From positions 496,001 through 560,000 of the forward strand of contig NZ_JAJAPX010000001.1 in NCBI RefSeq assembly GCF_020523965.1: a stretch of DNA of 64,000 nucleotides, given 5' to 3'. The notes under the pieces were generated by a model. It was not told where the DNA came from, did not search any database, and saw nothing but the letters and a program-made list of their open reading frames with translations. This document shows, piece by piece, positions 18,776 to 29,353 of the stretch; the first letter of the stretch is position 1, and every line of letters begins with the position of its first letter. A program made the position numbers and the translations under genes. This stretch comes from Neotamlana sargassicola (GTDB taxonomy: Bacteria > Bacteroidota > Bacteroidia > Flavobacteriales > Flavobacteriaceae).

Positions 18776-18841
18776 GCTATTTAATATGTTGTAACTATCT
18801 TAGCTATTCAACTCTATTTTTTAATCCAAAATTTGCTGACT

Positions 18842-21800
18842 ATGCTGGAGAAACAAGGACTATATTCGCCCGAATTTGAACACGAAAATTGCGGCGCTGG
18901 TTTTATATGTAATTTAAAGGGAGAAAAAACAAATCAGATCATACATGATGCGTTAGAAATCCTAGTAAAACTGCAACACAGAGGTGGTGTAAGTGCCGAT
19001 GGAAAAACCGGTGATGGTGCTGGTCTTTTAATTGATATTCCGCATGAATATTTTACACGTGTATGCGACTTTAGTTTACCTGATTTTAGAGAGTACGCTG
19101 TAGGTATGATATTTTTACCTCAAAACGACAATCAACACACCTTTTGTAAAAACATTTTAGAAGAAGAAATTAAACAACAAGGCCTTTCTATTCTAGGTTG
19201 GCGAAAAGTACCTGTAGATTCTTCTCAACTTGGTGAAATAGCAAGAGCATCAGAACCCATTATAGAACAACTTTTTATTGGGAAAAACGATGATATTGAT
19301 GAGGCTACATTTAAAGCCAAACTGTATGCTGCAAGAAAAATAGCAGAACACACCATTAGAAAGTCGAAAATATCGGAAAGTGATTATTTTCACATTCCTA
19401 GTTTATCAACTACAACTTTAATTTATAAAGGTATAATTATGCCAAAAGATATTGGCCCTTATTATACCGACTTACAACAAATAGACCTTGTTACCAGATT
19501 AGCTTTAGTACACCAACGTTTCTCTACCAACACAATGCCTACATGGGAATTGGCTCAACCATTCCGTTTCATGTGTCAAAATGGTGAAATTAACACCTTA
19601 CGTGGAAACGTAAGTAGAATGCGTGTACGTGAAGAAATAATGAAAAGTGATGTTTTTGGACCACAAATACACAAACTTTTCCCTATAATTTTACCAGGAA
19701 AGTCCGATTCTGCTTCTATGGATATGGTAGTTGAATTATTAACCCACACCGGTCGTTCTCTACCAGAAATTATGATGATGATGATTCCTGAAGCATGGGA
19801 AAAACACAAAACCATGTCTGAAGATCGCAAAGCCTTTTACGAGTACAACGGTTGTATTATGGAGCCTTGGGATGGTCCTGCTTCTGTACCATTTACAGAT
19901 GGCGATTATATTGGTGCTTTATTAGATAGAAATGGCTTACGCCCATCTAGATATACCGTTACAAAAAGCGGAAAACTAATCATGTCTTCGGAAGTTGGAG
20001 TTGTAGATGTTGAAGCATCAGATATTAAAGAACATGGTAGATTAGAACCAGGAAAAATGTTCTTGGTTGATATGAATGAAGGCCGCATAATTAGCGACGA
20101 AGAAATTAAAAGCAAAATAGTTTCAGAACGCCCTTACAAAGAATGGTTAGACAAAACACGCCTACATTTACGCGATGTACCGTACACTAACGAAACTTGC
20201 CCAATTGAAACTATTGATATAAAAACAAGACAACGTTTATTTAATTACACCTTCGAAGACATTCAAGAAGTAATTACACCAATGGCCGTTGTTGGTAAAG
20301 AAGCACTGGGTTCTATGGGGATTGATACACCTTTGGCTGTACTTTCAGATAGACCTCAGCTTATATCAAACTACTTTAAACAATTATTCGCACAAGTAAC
20401 CAACCCGCCTTTAGATGGTATTCGCGAAGAAATTGTAACCGATATTAGTTTAAACCTTGGTAAAGACCGTAATATTTTTAGCATTACAGAACGCCAATGT
20501 AGAAAATTACGCATACAAAACCCTGTAATTTCTAATGCCGATTTAGAAAAAATAAGAACTATCGACATTGAAAGCTTTAAAGCCGAAACCATCCATATGC
20601 TTTATCCAAAAGCACAAGGTTTAAACGGGCTTGAAGATGCTTTAGATGATATTATCGTTCAGGTTGAAAAAGCTTTAAATCGTGGCACAAACATTATCAT
20701 TCTTTCAGATAGAGGTGTAAACCAAGATTTCGCTCCAATTCCTGCACTTTTAGCGTGTAGCTATGTAAACCATCAAATGAACCGATTACGCAAGCGTTCG
20801 TATTTCGATATTATTATTGAATCTGCCGAACCACGCGAACCACATCATTTTGCAACTTTATTTGGTTATGGCGCCAGTGCAATTAACCCTTACATGGTAA
20901 ACGAAATTATTCGTATGCAGGTTAAAGAAGGGTTTATTAAAGACATGGATGAAGATAAAGCCGTAGAAAACTTTAATAAAGCTATTGGTAAAGGGCTTCT
21001 TAAAATAATGAACAAAATAGGAATATCTACACTACATTCTTATAGAGGTTCTCAAATATTTGAAATTGTTGGTTTCAATTCTTCATTTGTTGAAAAATAT
21101 TTCCCTTATACCGCATCAAGAATTGAAGGTATTGGCTTATATGAAATTGAAAAAGAAATTAACGAACGCTATAAATTAGCGTATCCAGATAATAAAATAG
21201 ATAAACGACTAAGTTTAAATATTGGTGGTGATTACAGATGGAGACGAAATGGAGAGCGCCACTTGTTTAACCCAACAACCGTATCTAAACTACAACAAGC
21301 CGTTAGGCTTAGCGATCAAGCTAGTTACGACGTTTACTCTAAAGCTATAAACGAACAAGCTGAAAATTTAATGACCATTCGTGGTTTATTTGAATTTGAT
21401 AATTTAGATCCTATTCCGATTGAAGAAGTAGAGCCTTGGACCGATATTGTAAAGCGTTTTAAAACAGGTGCGATGTCGTATGGTTCTATTTCTCGTGAAG
21501 CTCATGAAAATTTAGCTATCGCCATGAACCGTATTGGAGGTAAATCTAATTCTGGAGAAGGTGGAGAAGACAGAAAACGTTTTCATCCAGACATGAATGG
21601 AGATAGCCGTAACTCAGCCATTAAGCAAGTTGCTTCAGGCCGTTTTGGGGTAACATCTCACTACTTAACCAATGCCAAAGAAATTCAAATAAAAATGGCG
21701 CAAGGTGCAAAACCAGGTGAAGGCGGGCAACTTCCAGGTGAAAAAGTTTTACCATGGATTGCTTCTGCACGTAACTCTACACCTTTTGTTGGTTTAATTT

Positions 21801-23356
21801 CACCACCTCCACACCATGATATTTACTCTATTGAAGATTTAGCACAATTAATTTACGATCTTAAAAACGCTAACCGCGAAGCTAGAATTAACGTAAAACT
21901 AGTTTCTGAGGTTGGTGTTGGTACCATTGCTGCCGGAGTTTCAAAAGCAAAAGCCGATGTTGTACTTATTTCTGGTTATGATGGTGGTACAGGAGCATCT
22001 CCTCTAACATCATTAAAACATGCTGGTTTACCTTGGGAACTTGGTTTATCTGAAGCACAACAAACTTTGGTACTTAACGATTTACGTAGCCGAATTGTTG
22101 TAGAGTGTGACGGACAGTTAAAAACAGGGCGCGATGTTGCTATTGCTGCACTTTTAGGTGCTGAAGAATTTGGATTTGCAACCGCACCATTAGTTGCTTC
22201 TGGATGTATAATGATGCGTAAATGTCACTTAAATACTTGTCCGGTTGGTATTGCAACTCAAGATAAAGAGTTACGTAAAAACTTTAAAGGAACACCAGAA
22301 CACGTTATTAACTTCTTTTATTACATTGCTGAAGAATTACGTGGTATTATGGCGCAATTAGGGTTTAGAACCGTTGACGAAATGGTTGGTCAAACTCATA
22401 AAATTAATGCAAACAGAGCCATTAAACATTATAAAGCTAAAGGATTAGATTTATCAAGTATTTTATATAGACCAACTGCTTACAAGCACATGACTATTAA
22501 AAATACTGAGAAACAAGATCATGAATTAGAAAATGTTTTAGACTTTACAATTCTTAAAGATTCTCACAGAGCTTTATATCGAAAAGAAAAAATGACATTA
22601 CAATACCCAATTCGTAACACAAACCGTACGGTTGGAGCTATTGTAAGTAACGAAATATCAAAAATATACGGCCATTTAGGTCTGCCAGAAGACACTTTAA
22701 ATATTAACTTTAAAGGATCAGCAGGTCAAAGTTTTGGAGCCTTTGGAGCACACGGATTAACTTTTACTTTAGAAGGAGACACCAACGATTACCTTGGTAA
22801 AGGATTATCTGGAGCAAAACTTATTATTAAAAAACCAAAAGAAGCCGATTTTATAGCCGCTGAAAACATTATAGTTGGTAACGTTTGTTTATTTGGTGCC
22901 GTACACGGGCAAGCCTACATAAACGGTATCGCTGGAGAGCGTTTCGCTGTAAGAAATTCTGGTGCAACAGCTGTTGTTGAAGGTGTTGGAGACCACTGTT
23001 GTGAGTACATGACAGGTGGTAAAGTAGTTGTTCTTGGTAAAACAGGAAGAAACTTTGCTGCTGGTATGAGTGGTGGTATGGCATTTGTTTACGACCCAGA
23101 CAACAAATTTGTAAATGGCTTATGTAACACAGAAACTATAGAATTTGAAGACGTCGTAGGACAAGATGCCGAAGATTTAAAAGCATTGATTGAAAAACAC
23201 GTTCTTTATACAGATAGTAACCGTGGTAAAGAAATACTTGAAAATTGGAGTACAGCCCTAGCCAATTTTGTGAAAATTATGCCTACTGAATACAAAAAAG
23301 CATTAAAACGCTTAGAGACCGAAGAAGAAATGTTTGAAGAATTAGAAATAGCTTAA
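18842..23356 (+). CDS. gltB: Glutamate synthase large subunit
   Basis: A protein of about 1504 residues, the large subunit of glutamate synthase. It hydrolyses glutamine and passes ammonia through a tunnel to 2-oxoglutarate, forming two glutamates with GltD. The N-terminal Ntn nucleophile is the Cys in HENCGAGF (near 17). The glutaminase domain runs to about 430, then a central domain, the FMN synthase domain with the 3Fe-4S cysteines in CHLNTCPVG (near 1121), and a C-terminal beta-helix with repeated Gly motifs. I start at ATG 18842; a TTG three codons earlier (18833) is possible. GltD begins 4 nt after the stop. Confidence 0.96.
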   Translation: MLEKQGLYSPEFEHENCGAGFICNLKGEKTNQIIHDALEILVKLQHRGGVSADGKTGDGAGLLIDIPHEYFTRVCDFSLPDFREYAVGMIFLPQNDNQHTFCKNILEEEIKQQGLSILGWRKVPVDSSQLGEIARASEPIIEQLFIGKNDDIDEATFKAKLYAARKIAEHTIRKSKISESDYFHIPSLSTTTLIYKGIIMPKDIGPYYTDLQQIDLVTRLALVHQRFSTNTMPTWELAQPFRFMCQNGEINTLRGNVSRMRVREEIMKSDVFGPQIHKLFPIILPGKSDSASMDMVVELLTHTGRSLPEIMMMMIPEAWEKHKTMSEDRKAFYEYNGCIMEPWDGPASVPFTDGDYIGALLDRNGLRPSRYTVTKSGKLIMSSEVGVVDVEASDIKEHGRLEPGKMFLVDMNEGRIISDEEIKSKIVSERPYKEWLDKTRLHLRDVPYTNETCPIETIDIKTRQRLFNYTFEDIQEVITPMAVVGKEALGSMGIDTPLAVLSDRPQLISNYFKQLFAQVTNPPLDGIREEIVTDISLNLGKDRNIFSITERQCRKLRIQNPVISNADLEKIRTIDIESFKAETIHMLYPKAQGLNGLEDALDDIIVQVEKALNRGTNIIILSDRGVNQDFAPIPALLACSYVNHQMNRLRKRSYFDIIIESAEPREPHHFATLFGYGASAINPYMVNEIIRMQVKEGFIKDMDEDKAVENFNKAIGKGLLKIMNKIGISTLHSYRGSQIFEIVGFNSSFVEKYFPYTASRIEGIGLYEIEKEINERYKLAYPDNKIDKRLSLNIGGDYRWRRNGERHLFNPTTVSKLQQAVRLSDQASYDVYSKAINEQAENLMTIRGLFEFDNLDPIPIEEVEPWTDIVKRFKTGAMSYGSISREAHENLAIAMNRIGGKSNSGEGGEDRKRFHPDMNGDSRNSAIKQVASGRFGVTSHYLTNAKEIQIKMAQGAKPGEGGQLPGEKVLPWIASARNSTPFVGLISPPPHHDIYSIEDLAQLIYDLKNANREARINVKLVSEVGVGTIAAGVSKAKADVVLISGYDGGTGASPLTSLKHAGLPWELGLSEAQQTLVLNDLRSRIVVECDGQLKTGRDVAIAALLGAEEFGFATAPLVASGCIMMRKCHLNTCPVGIATQDKELRKNFKGTPEHVINFFYYIAEELRGIMAQLGFRTVDEMVGQTHKINANRAIKHYKAKGLDLSSILYRPTAYKHMTIKNTEKQDHELENVLDFTILKDSHRALYRKEKMTLQYPIRNTNRTVGAIVSNEISKIYGHLGLPEDTLNINFKGSAGQSFGAFGAHGLTFTLEGDTNDYLGKGLSGAKLIIKKPKEADFIAAENIIVGNVCLFGAVHGQAYINGIAGERFAVRNSGATAVVEGVGDHCCEYMTGGKVVVLGKTGRNFAAGMSGGMAFVYDPDNKFVNGLCNTETIEFEDVVGQDAEDLKALIEKHVLYTDSNRGKEILENWSTALANFVKIMPTEYKKALKRLETEEEMFEELEIA

Positions 23357-23360
23357 TAAC

Positions 23361-24827
23361 ATGGGAAAAGTAACAGGATTTAAAGAATTTGAAAGACAAG
23401 ATGAAGCTTACAAACCCGTTGAAGAACGCGTTAAGCACTATAAAGAATTTACAGTACCTTTAAACGAGGAAGAAATAACCAAACAAGGATCACGTTGTAT
23501 GGACTGCGGTATTCCATTTTGCCATAGTGGTTGTCCACTAGGTAATTTAATACCAGATTTTAACCATATGGTGCACCAAGGCGAATGGCAAAAAGCCTCT
23601 TGGATATTACACTCTACAAACAATTTCCCGGAGTTTACAGGACGTTTATGCCCTGCTCCATGCGAAAAAGCTTGTGTATTAGGTATTATTGAAGATCCAA
23701 TTTCAATTGAAAACATTGAAAAAAACATTGTAGAACGTGCATTTCAAGAAGGCTGGATAAAACCGCAACCGCCAAAAACAAGAACTGGAAAAACAGTTGC
23801 TGTTGTTGGTTCTGGACCTGCAGGGTTAGCCACTGCGCAACAATTAAACCGAGCAGGACACACAGTTACAGTTTTTGAACGTGATGATGAAGTTGGAGGT
23901 TTACTTCGCTATGGTATTCCTAATTTTAAAATGGAAAAAGGTATTATAGACCGCCGTATTGCTATTCTTGAAGCAGAAGGTATTACGTTTAAAACAAATG
24001 TACACGTTGGTGTAAATTATGATACAGAAGAGTTAAAAGCTTTTGATGCTGTAGTATTATGTGGTGGAGCAACAAAACGTCGTAGTTTACCAACACCAGG
24101 TATTGATGCGGATGGTGTTGTACAAGCCATGGACTTTTTAACACAGCAAACCAAAGTTGTTTTTGGTAAAAAAGTTGAAAACCAAGTTTTAGCTACAGAT
24201 AAAAATGTAATTGTAATAGGTGGTGGAGACACGGGATCGGATTGTATTGGAACCTCGAACCGTCAAGGTGCAAAATCGGTGGTGAATTTTGAAATTATGC
24301 CAAAACCACCAGGACACCGTTCGCCAACTACACCGTGGCCGTTTTGGCCTTTACAACTTAAAACCTCATCTTCTCATCAAGAAGGTGTGGAGCGTAATTG
24401 GCTAATTAACACTAAGGAATTTGTTACTGACGAAAGCGGTAAACTTACAGCTTTAAAAACAGTAAATGTTGAGTGGAAAATGGTACCTGGACAACGCCCA
24501 CAATTAATAGAAATTGAAGGCACCGAAAAAACTTGGCCTTGCGACTTAGCTTTGTTAGCCTTAGGTTTTACAGGACCAGAAGCTACACTTGCCGAAAAAT
24601 TAGGAATAAAAACCGATGCAAGATCTAATTATAAAGCAGATTATGGCAAGTACCAAACTAATGTACCAAACATTTTTACCGCAGGCGATATGCGTCGTGG
24701 ACAATCCTTAATTGTTTGGGCGATTTCCGAAGGTAGAGAAGCTGCAAGACAGGTTGATATTTACCTTATGGGTAAATCTGATTTACCAACTAAAGATGCT
24801 AGTGGCGATTTAGTTGCCTTACATTAA
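23361..24827 (+). CDS. gltD: Glutamate synthase small subunit
   Basis: A 488-residue NADPH-dependent electron-transfer subunit. It passes electrons from NAD(P)H through FAD and Fe-S clusters to the FMN of GltB. N-terminal Cys motifs CMDCGIPFCHSGC and CPAPCEKAC hold the 4Fe-4S clusters. VGSGPAGLATA (near 150) binds FAD, and VIGGGDTGSDC (near 286) belongs to the NADPH domain. TAGDMRRGQSL near the C-terminus is typical. It lies 4 nt downstream of gltB, so the two form one operon. Two terminators in a row follow. Confidence 0.96.
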   Translation: MGKVTGFKEFERQDEAYKPVEERVKHYKEFTVPLNEEEITKQGSRCMDCGIPFCHSGCPLGNLIPDFNHMVHQGEWQKASWILHSTNNFPEFTGRLCPAPCEKACVLGIIEDPISIENIEKNIVERAFQEGWIKPQPPKTRTGKTVAVVGSGPAGLATAQQLNRAGHTVTVFERDDEVGGLLRYGIPNFKMEKGIIDRRIAILEAEGITFKTNVHVGVNYDTEELKAFDAVVLCGGATKRRSLPTPGIDADGVVQAMDFLTQQTKVVFGKKVENQVLATDKNVIVIGGGDTGSDCIGTSNRQGAKSVVNFEIMPKPPGHRSPTTPWPFWPLQLKTSSSHQEGVERNWLINTKEFVTDESGKLTALKTVNVEWKMVPGQRPQLIEIEGTEKTWPCDLALLALGFTGPEATLAEKLGIKTDARSNYKADYGKYQTNVPNIFTAGDMRRGQSLIVWAISEGREAARQVDIYLMGKSDLPTKDASGDLVALH

Positions 24828-24849
24828 GTTTAGCAAAATATTCAAAATA

Positions 24850-24888
24850 AAAAAAGGGATCATTTCATTACGATTTGATCCCTTTTTT
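24850..24888. terminator. Intrinsic terminator after gltD
   Basis: GGGATCA and TGATCCC pair around a 13-nt loop, flanked by A7 and T6. It is probably the gltBD terminator and could also act from the other side. Confidence 0.87.
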
Positions 24889-24902
24889 CACTTAAAAACA
24901 TA

Positions 24903-24938
24903 AAAAAGAACCTCATAAAAATGAGGTTCTCTTTTTTT
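24903..24938. terminator. Intrinsic terminator of the nitrate importer-porin operon
   Basis: GAACCTCAT and ATGAGGTTC pair around an AAAA loop, flanked by A- and T-tracts. It sits downstream of the porin on the minus strand. A homologous terminator and flanking sequence recur at 62670-62702 behind the porin fragment. Confidence 0.87.
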
Positions 24939-24993
24939 CAACCCAAATAAAATTTACATCATATTGATCTAAATAATTTTAACTTTGCTACTC

Positions 24994-26268
24994 TTAGTTT
25001 AAAAACTTAGGCTTAATAACTAACATAGCCCAAGCCCAGTTTTGAGTGCTAGAAGCAGCATCTTCAGCAATACCTTTTAAATCGTACATACCATCAGCAG
25101 CAAACATGTGCGAATATCCAGCAACTAAAGCATAACCTTTAAACGCCTTTTTAAATACAATATCTAACTCTGTACCTAATGCTTTTTCTCCTTCAGTAAT
25201 TTCTTGCTCTCCGCTAAAGTTTAATAATTTAACTAATAAACTAGATCCTTTTCCTAAATTAAAGTTTGCACTTGCGTGAATATCAACTAATCCAATTGAG
25301 TTCGCATGATTACCTACGTAGAAATAATCCATAAACCCATTAAACTTGTGATTTGTACCATACAATGGAAAAAATGCTCCAGTTTCGCCTGCGTCTGCAT
25401 CGTTACCACTTATTACTTCTACACCGGCACCTATAGTTACCTTATCTGAAGCCTTAAAAGTAGCATCTAAACTTACATCGAATGCACCTTTTACAGCAAC
25501 TTCATTTTGCCTGTCTCCTGTTTGAATATAAGCGTTAGCAGCTAAACCAAGTTTACCAGCGTTATATTTTAAATGTGTACCAACTGTTAATAAACTACTT
25601 GTGCCATCTCCAGTTACACCATCGTCTTCATATTCTTGAAAACCATTATTCATAAGTAATAAGCTACCTGAAAATTTATCCCAAGCCTTGCTTAAGTGTA
25701 ACATTTGCATGGTTTTGTAAGAGAAAAATCCTGTTGTGTTATATTCTGTACCAGAAGACACAAACCCCGTTGGGTTATCATAATCTTGATTAAAAGCAAA
25801 GGCAAAGTCTAGTTTAAATCCTTCTTTTGCATATTTAATTAAGGCGGCATCGTGGTTACGGCCTTGTTGTGCCCAATCCAAACCACCAAGAATACGCTGG
25901 TCGTCGTAAGATAACACTTGGCGACCTAATTTAGTAGACCATCCGCCTCCTAATTGTAATTCTGCCCAAGCTTGAAATACTGCAAACGAGTTATTTTCAT
26001 CATCTGGTAAAATCTGACGATTTTCTCCCCATACCATTACATCTTGTAAACTAATAAATACTTTATATTTTTCAGTTTTGTAGCCAGAATTTAATCTAAT
26101 TCTTGTTGAAATTCCATAACCAGGTTCTGCTTCATCTGCAATTAAGCTACCAAAACCATGACGGTATTCGGTACGTGGTCTAAATTCACCATCTAAAGTA
26201 AATTGTGCATTAGCTATTTGTAAGCAACCTAAAAATAATAGTCCTAGAGTTATTATTTGTTTTTTCAT
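24994..26268 (-). CDS. Alginate-export-type outer-membrane porin of the nitrate operon
   Basis: A 424-residue exported beta-barrel. The signal peptide ends near residue 21 (IANAQ), and the body fits the alginate-export porin family (FRPRTEYRHGFG near the start, RQVLSYDDQRILGGLDWAQQG mid-protein). Family members form outer-membrane channels and most do not move alginate. As last gene of the nrtABCD operon (50-nt gap), it probably lets nitrate or a similar anion cross the outer membrane. Its last 63 codons and the terminator are duplicated at 62756-62950, with 57 of 63 residues identical. Confidence 0.85.
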   Translation of the reverse strand: MKKQIITLGLLFLGCLQIANAQFTLDGEFRPRTEYRHGFGSLIADEAEPGYGISTRIRLNSGYKTEKYKVFISLQDVMVWGENRQILPDDENNSFAVFQAWAELQLGGGWSTKLGRQVLSYDDQRILGGLDWAQQGRNHDAALIKYAKEGFKLDFAFAFNQDYDNPTGFVSSGTEYNTTGFFSYKTMQMLHLSKAWDKFSGSLLLMNNGFQEYEDDGVTGDGTSSLLTVGTHLKYNAGKLGLAANAYIQTGDRQNEVAVKGAFDVSLDATFKASDKVTIGAGVEVISGNDADAGETGAFFPLYGTNHKFNGFMDYFYVGNHANSIGLVDIHASANFNLGKGSSLLVKLLNFSGEQEITEGEKALGTELDIVFKKAFKGYALVAGYSHMFAADGMYDLKGIAEDAASSTQNWAWAMLVIKPKFLN

Positions 26269-26318
26269 TTTTTGATTATTTTACGTTTTGTGTTAGTTTA
26301 TATTTTTTGTTAGTTTTT

Positions 26319-27137
26319 TTAATGCTCTAAAAAGTCAATTAAATGTTTGCGGTATTTGTAATAATCGTCGTGCTCTAAAACAGCTTTTCGTGTTCTTGGG
26401 CGCTCAAAATCTATACTTAAAACATCTCCAATTTTTGCACGAGGACCGCTAGTCATCATTACCACTCTATCGGCAAGAAAAATAGCCTCATCTACATCGT
26501 GCGTAATCATTACGGCAGTAATTTTTTCTTTATTCCAGATTTCAATTAAAATATCTTGTAATTCGCCACGAGTTAAAGAATCTAGCATTCCAAAAGGCTC
26601 ATCTAAAAGCAATACTTTTGGCTTTATAGCAAATGCTCTGGCAATACCAACACGTTGCTGCATACCTTGAGAAAGTTCGCTAGCACGCTTATTAAAAGCA
26701 TCTTCTAAACCTACTTTTTGTAAATAATATTTTGCAATATCGTTACGCTGTGCTTTGGTAGCGTGAGGAAACACTTGGTTTACACCTAAAAGCACGTTTT
26801 GTAAGGCCGTCATCCAAGGCATTAAACTTGGCGCTTGGAAAATAACACCACGATCTGGACCGGGACCTTTAATATGGTTTCCTAAAACCGAAATATTACC
26901 ACCAGAAATTTCGTTTAAACCTGCTATCATGGAAAGCATAGTTGTTTTACCACAACCTGAATGCCCAATTATAGTAACAAACTCTTCCTTTTTAATTTGT
27001 AGATTTAAGTTTTCTAGCACCACGTAATCACCTTTTGGTGTTGGGTAAACTTTCTTTAAATCTTTTAAGTCTAGCATCACATCTTCCGAAGGAAAAATGA
27101 TGCCGTTTTCTGTTATATTTTGTGTTTGAGTTATCAT
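26319..27137 (-). CDS. Nitrate-type ABC transporter ATP-binding protein (NrtD-like)
   Basis: A 272-residue ABC ATPase of the nitrate/sulfonate/bicarbonate importer class. Walker A is GHSGCGKTT, the Q-loop region reads VIFQAPSLMPW, the signature is LSQGMQQRVGIARAF and Walker B is VLLLDEPFGMLD, followed by the H-loop His in MITHDVDEA. It pairs with the neighbouring ATPase to power import through NrtB. The start is 12 nt downstream of that gene. NrtC and NrtD are assigned only by operon order, because neither carries the NrtA-like C-terminal domain of cyanobacterial NrtC. Confidence 0.9.
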   Translation of the reverse strand: MITQTQNITENGIIFPSEDVMLDLKDLKKVYPTPKGDYVVLENLNLQIKKEEFVTIIGHSGCGKTTMLSMIAGLNEISGGNISVLGNHIKGPGPDRGVIFQAPSLMPWMTALQNVLLGVNQVFPHATKAQRNDIAKYYLQKVGLEDAFNKRASELSQGMQQRVGIARAFAIKPKVLLLDEPFGMLDSLTRGELQDILIEIWNKEKITAVMITHDVDEAIFLADRVVMMTSGPRAKIGDVLSIDFERPRTRKAVLEHDDYYKYRKHLIDFLEH

Positions 27138-27149
27138 AATTTCAAGGTT

Positions 27150-27995
27150 TTAAAAACGTCCTACAAAACTTTTTGGTTGTAAATCTGGCAATTCAATAGG
27201 TGCATTCGCTTCCGCTTTGCGAGAATCTCCTATATCCATTAAATATTCAATAATGGCGTTTCTGGTTTCTTTAAAATTAGCATTATCGTTAAGCTCGGTT
27301 TTATCGCGAGGTCTTTCAATATCAATTTTAAATTCAGGACCCAAAGTTGCTTTTGGCCCTGGACGTAACGGAATAATGCGATCTGCCATATAAATACCTT
27401 CATCTACATCATTTGTAATAAGTAGGGCGGTACGCTTGTTACGGCTCCAAATATTTAAAATTTCGTCTTGTAAATTTCCACGCGTTAAGGCATCAAGCGC
27501 ACCTAGCGGTTCATCCATAATAATCATTTCCGGATCCATAGCTAAAGCTCTTGCAACCGATACACGCTGGCGCATACCACCCGACAACTCTTTTGGACGT
27601 TTATTAATTGCTGGTGTTAAACTTACCATTTCAATATATTCGGCCACCAACTCTTGCAACTCCTTTTTGCTCTTTTTAGGAAAAGCTTCTTTAACCGCCA
27701 CATATACATTTTGCCCCACAGTTAACCATGGTAATAAGGAATAATTCTGAAAAATTACACCACGCTCATGGCTAGTACCTTCAACCTTTTGCCCTTTAAA
27801 AAGCACCTCGCCCGATGTAGGCGTAATAAGCCCGTTAATTAAGTTTACCAAAGTTGTTTTACCACTTCCAGTAAACCCAACAATAGCCACAAACTCACCT
27901 TCTTCTATGGTTAGGTTTATATTCGATAATACTTCTGAAGCATTATCGCCAGTACCATATGTTTTATTTATATTATTTAATTCTAAATATGCCAT
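27150..27995 (-). CDS. Nitrate-type ABC transporter ATP-binding protein (NrtC-like)
   Basis: A 281-residue ABC ATPase with Walker A GFTGSGKTT, signature LSGGMRQRVSVARAL and Walker B MIIMDEPLGALD. It is about 250 residues for the ATPase core plus a short tail, and it lacks the solute-binding-like C-terminal domain of cyanobacterial NrtC. The switch region reads LLITNDVDE, with Asn where the H-loop His is expected; the partner ATPase keeps the His (MITHDVDEA). This may mean one of the two ATP sites is degenerate. The gene is preceded, 14 nt before its start, by the structured repeat at 28010-28123. Confidence 0.9.
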   Translation of the reverse strand: MAYLELNNINKTYGTGDNASEVLSNINLTIEEGEFVAIVGFTGSGKTTLVNLINGLITPTSGEVLFKGQKVEGTSHERGVIFQNYSLLPWLTVGQNVYVAVKEAFPKKSKKELQELVAEYIEMVSLTPAINKRPKELSGGMRQRVSVARALAMDPEMIIMDEPLGALDALTRGNLQDEILNIWSRNKRTALLITNDVDEGIYMADRIIPLRPGPKATLGPEFKIDIERPRDKTELNDNANFKETRNAIIEYLMDIGDSRKAEANAPIELPDLQPKSFVGRF

Positions 27996-28009
27996 TTTAT
28001 TTAAGTTTT

Positions 28010-28123
28010 GGGTGTTCCCTTCCAGGTCGGGCTTTCGGCTATATCTTTTTTATTGGTTCTAGCGTTTCGCTATCGCTGCACACTAGAACTGACATAAAAA
28101 AGGATGCCGCCTCAATCCCTAAC
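28010..28123 (-). repeat. Structured leader repeat, copy 2 (inside the nitrate operon)
   Basis: Read on the minus strand this matches copy 1 (58-171): GGATTG, GCGGCATCCTTTTTTAT, then a variable centre, then ATAAAAAAGATATAGCC, GAAAGCC, CGACC and a terminal ACACCC. The outer helix CTTTTTTAT/ATAAAAAAG is perfect, and GGC/GCC can extend it. The inner helix GTTCTAG/CTAGAAC (28083-28089 with 28056-28062) differs in sequence from copy 1 yet pairs fully. The element lies between nrtB and nrtC in the sense orientation and ends 14 nt before the nrtC start, the same spacing as copy 1 (13 nt). Confidence 0.75.
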
Positions 28124-28185
28124 ACGAGATTTCTACAAAATTTTAAACTTTATTACTAACTATCGGTTTGCAATAAAACCAACAA

Positions 28186-29292
28186 TTAAATTGCGTCTGT
28201 TTTATCGAAAGACACCGTATTTTGTATAAACAACATTAATCGATCTAACAAGAAACCTATAATACCAATAACAAACATGGCAACTATAATTTTGGCGTTA
28301 GAATCGTTAGCTCCATTTTGAAACTCTTCCCAAACAAATAAACCTAAACCAGGACTTTGTGCTAATAACTCAATAGCAATTAAAACCATCCACGCTACAG
28401 ATAATGTAATTTTTAAACCTGTAAAAATTAATGGTAACGACGATGGTAAAACCACCTTAAATACTTTTTGAAAAGGTCCTAATTTTAAAACCTTAGCAAC
28501 ATTTATATAATCTTTATCTACCGTAGATACTCCCATTGCTGTATTTACTAAAGTGGCCCACATAGAACACAACCCTACACTAATAAACGAAATGGTAAAC
28601 GAGCTATCTTCGCTAGAATCTATAAGTAAAGTTTTAACAATCATGAACACTAATAAATACCAAACCACTGGAGATACAGGCTTAAATATTTGAATAAACC
28701 AGTTAAAAGCACTTTTTAACGTTGGGCTTAAACCTATAAATATTCCTAAAGGCACAGCAATTAATAAGGCTAAAAAGAAACCGGCAAATACCGTTTTTAA
28801 ACTTCTAAAAATTTGATCTACAAACGATGGTCGTCCGGTGTAAACAATAGGATCTTTACCTTCTGCCACACGTTTTTCGTTTAAAGCTGCTGTTTTTTCT
28901 TTAAAAGCCAACTTATCTGCTCTAATTAAAAAGTGATCATCTAAAAGCGAATTGTACGACGCCCAAACTTGCGATGGCGATGGTAAAGTATTTGGCTGGC
29001 AACTAATATCTCCTGAAGCTATACAAGCTTTTAAAGCATCTGCTGCTGCCTGACCTTGTTCGGTTAAAGCTTTTTCAATTTTAAACTCAGCTTCCTTATT
29101 GTATAACGCTTTTGCTCCTAAATGCCATATTCCTATAAATAAAAATATTGATAATATTGGAACAATAAATTTTCTTAAAAACTTAATATAATCCTGTTTT
29201 TCAAGTTTTCCTGTAAACAGGTCCTTTAGCGTTGATAAAAATCCTAACCCTACGAATTTGGATATTTTATTTAATGTTAAACTTTGACTCAT
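28186..29292 (-). CDS. Nitrate-type ABC transporter permease (NrtB-like)
   Basis: A 368-residue inner-membrane permease. The first helix is at about 43-62. A long periplasmic segment of roughly 100 residues follows, with two Cys spaced by seven residues (CIASGDISC) that could form a disulfide. The core permease helices run from about 165 to 355. The EAA-type loop contacting the ATPase is near KLGPFQKVFKVVLPSSLP. It is 139 nt downstream of nrtA, with a strong hairpin in that gap, and 190 nt upstream of nrtC because the structured repeat sits between them. Confidence 0.9.
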   Translation of the reverse strand: MSQSLTLNKISKFVGLGFLSTLKDLFTGKLEKQDYIKFLRKFIVPILSIFLFIGIWHLGAKALYNKEAEFKIEKALTEQGQAAADALKACIASGDISCQPNTLPSPSQVWASYNSLLDDHFLIRADKLAFKEKTAALNEKRVAEGKDPIVYTGRPSFVDQIFRSLKTVFAGFFLALLIAVPLGIFIGLSPTLKSAFNWFIQIFKPVSPVVWYLLVFMIVKTLLIDSSEDSSFTISFISVGLCSMWATLVNTAMGVSTVDKDYINVAKVLKLGPFQKVFKVVLPSSLPLIFTGLKITLSVAWMVLIAIELLAQSPGLGLFVWEEFQNGANDSNAKIIVAMFVIGIIGFLLDRLMLFIQNTVSFDKTDAI

Positions 29293-29353
29293 GATTATTG
29301 ATTTTATTGGTTTGTGTTTAAGTATAAATAGTTAAGTTTAAGCGACCATTATA

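Larger units (their letters stand above)
18389..18841. other. Divergent regulatory region between the porin-amt operon and gltB
   Basis: About 450 bp of very AT-rich DNA with no convincing gene. It holds three C-run motifs that stand out in this background: a palindrome at 18454-18474, a weaker version at 18508-18526 and a 7-bp inverted repeat around AAACCCC at 18755-18775. A weak hairpin TTTTTGC/GCAAAAA lies at 18578-18600. An 86-codon minus-strand ORF here (18511-18771) looks fortuitous. Confidence 0.6.

Noticed and set aside
18833-18841. TTG start for gltB at 18833
   Set aside because: The ATG at 18842 places the nucleophile Cys at a typical short distance from the start. The TTG adds only three residues.
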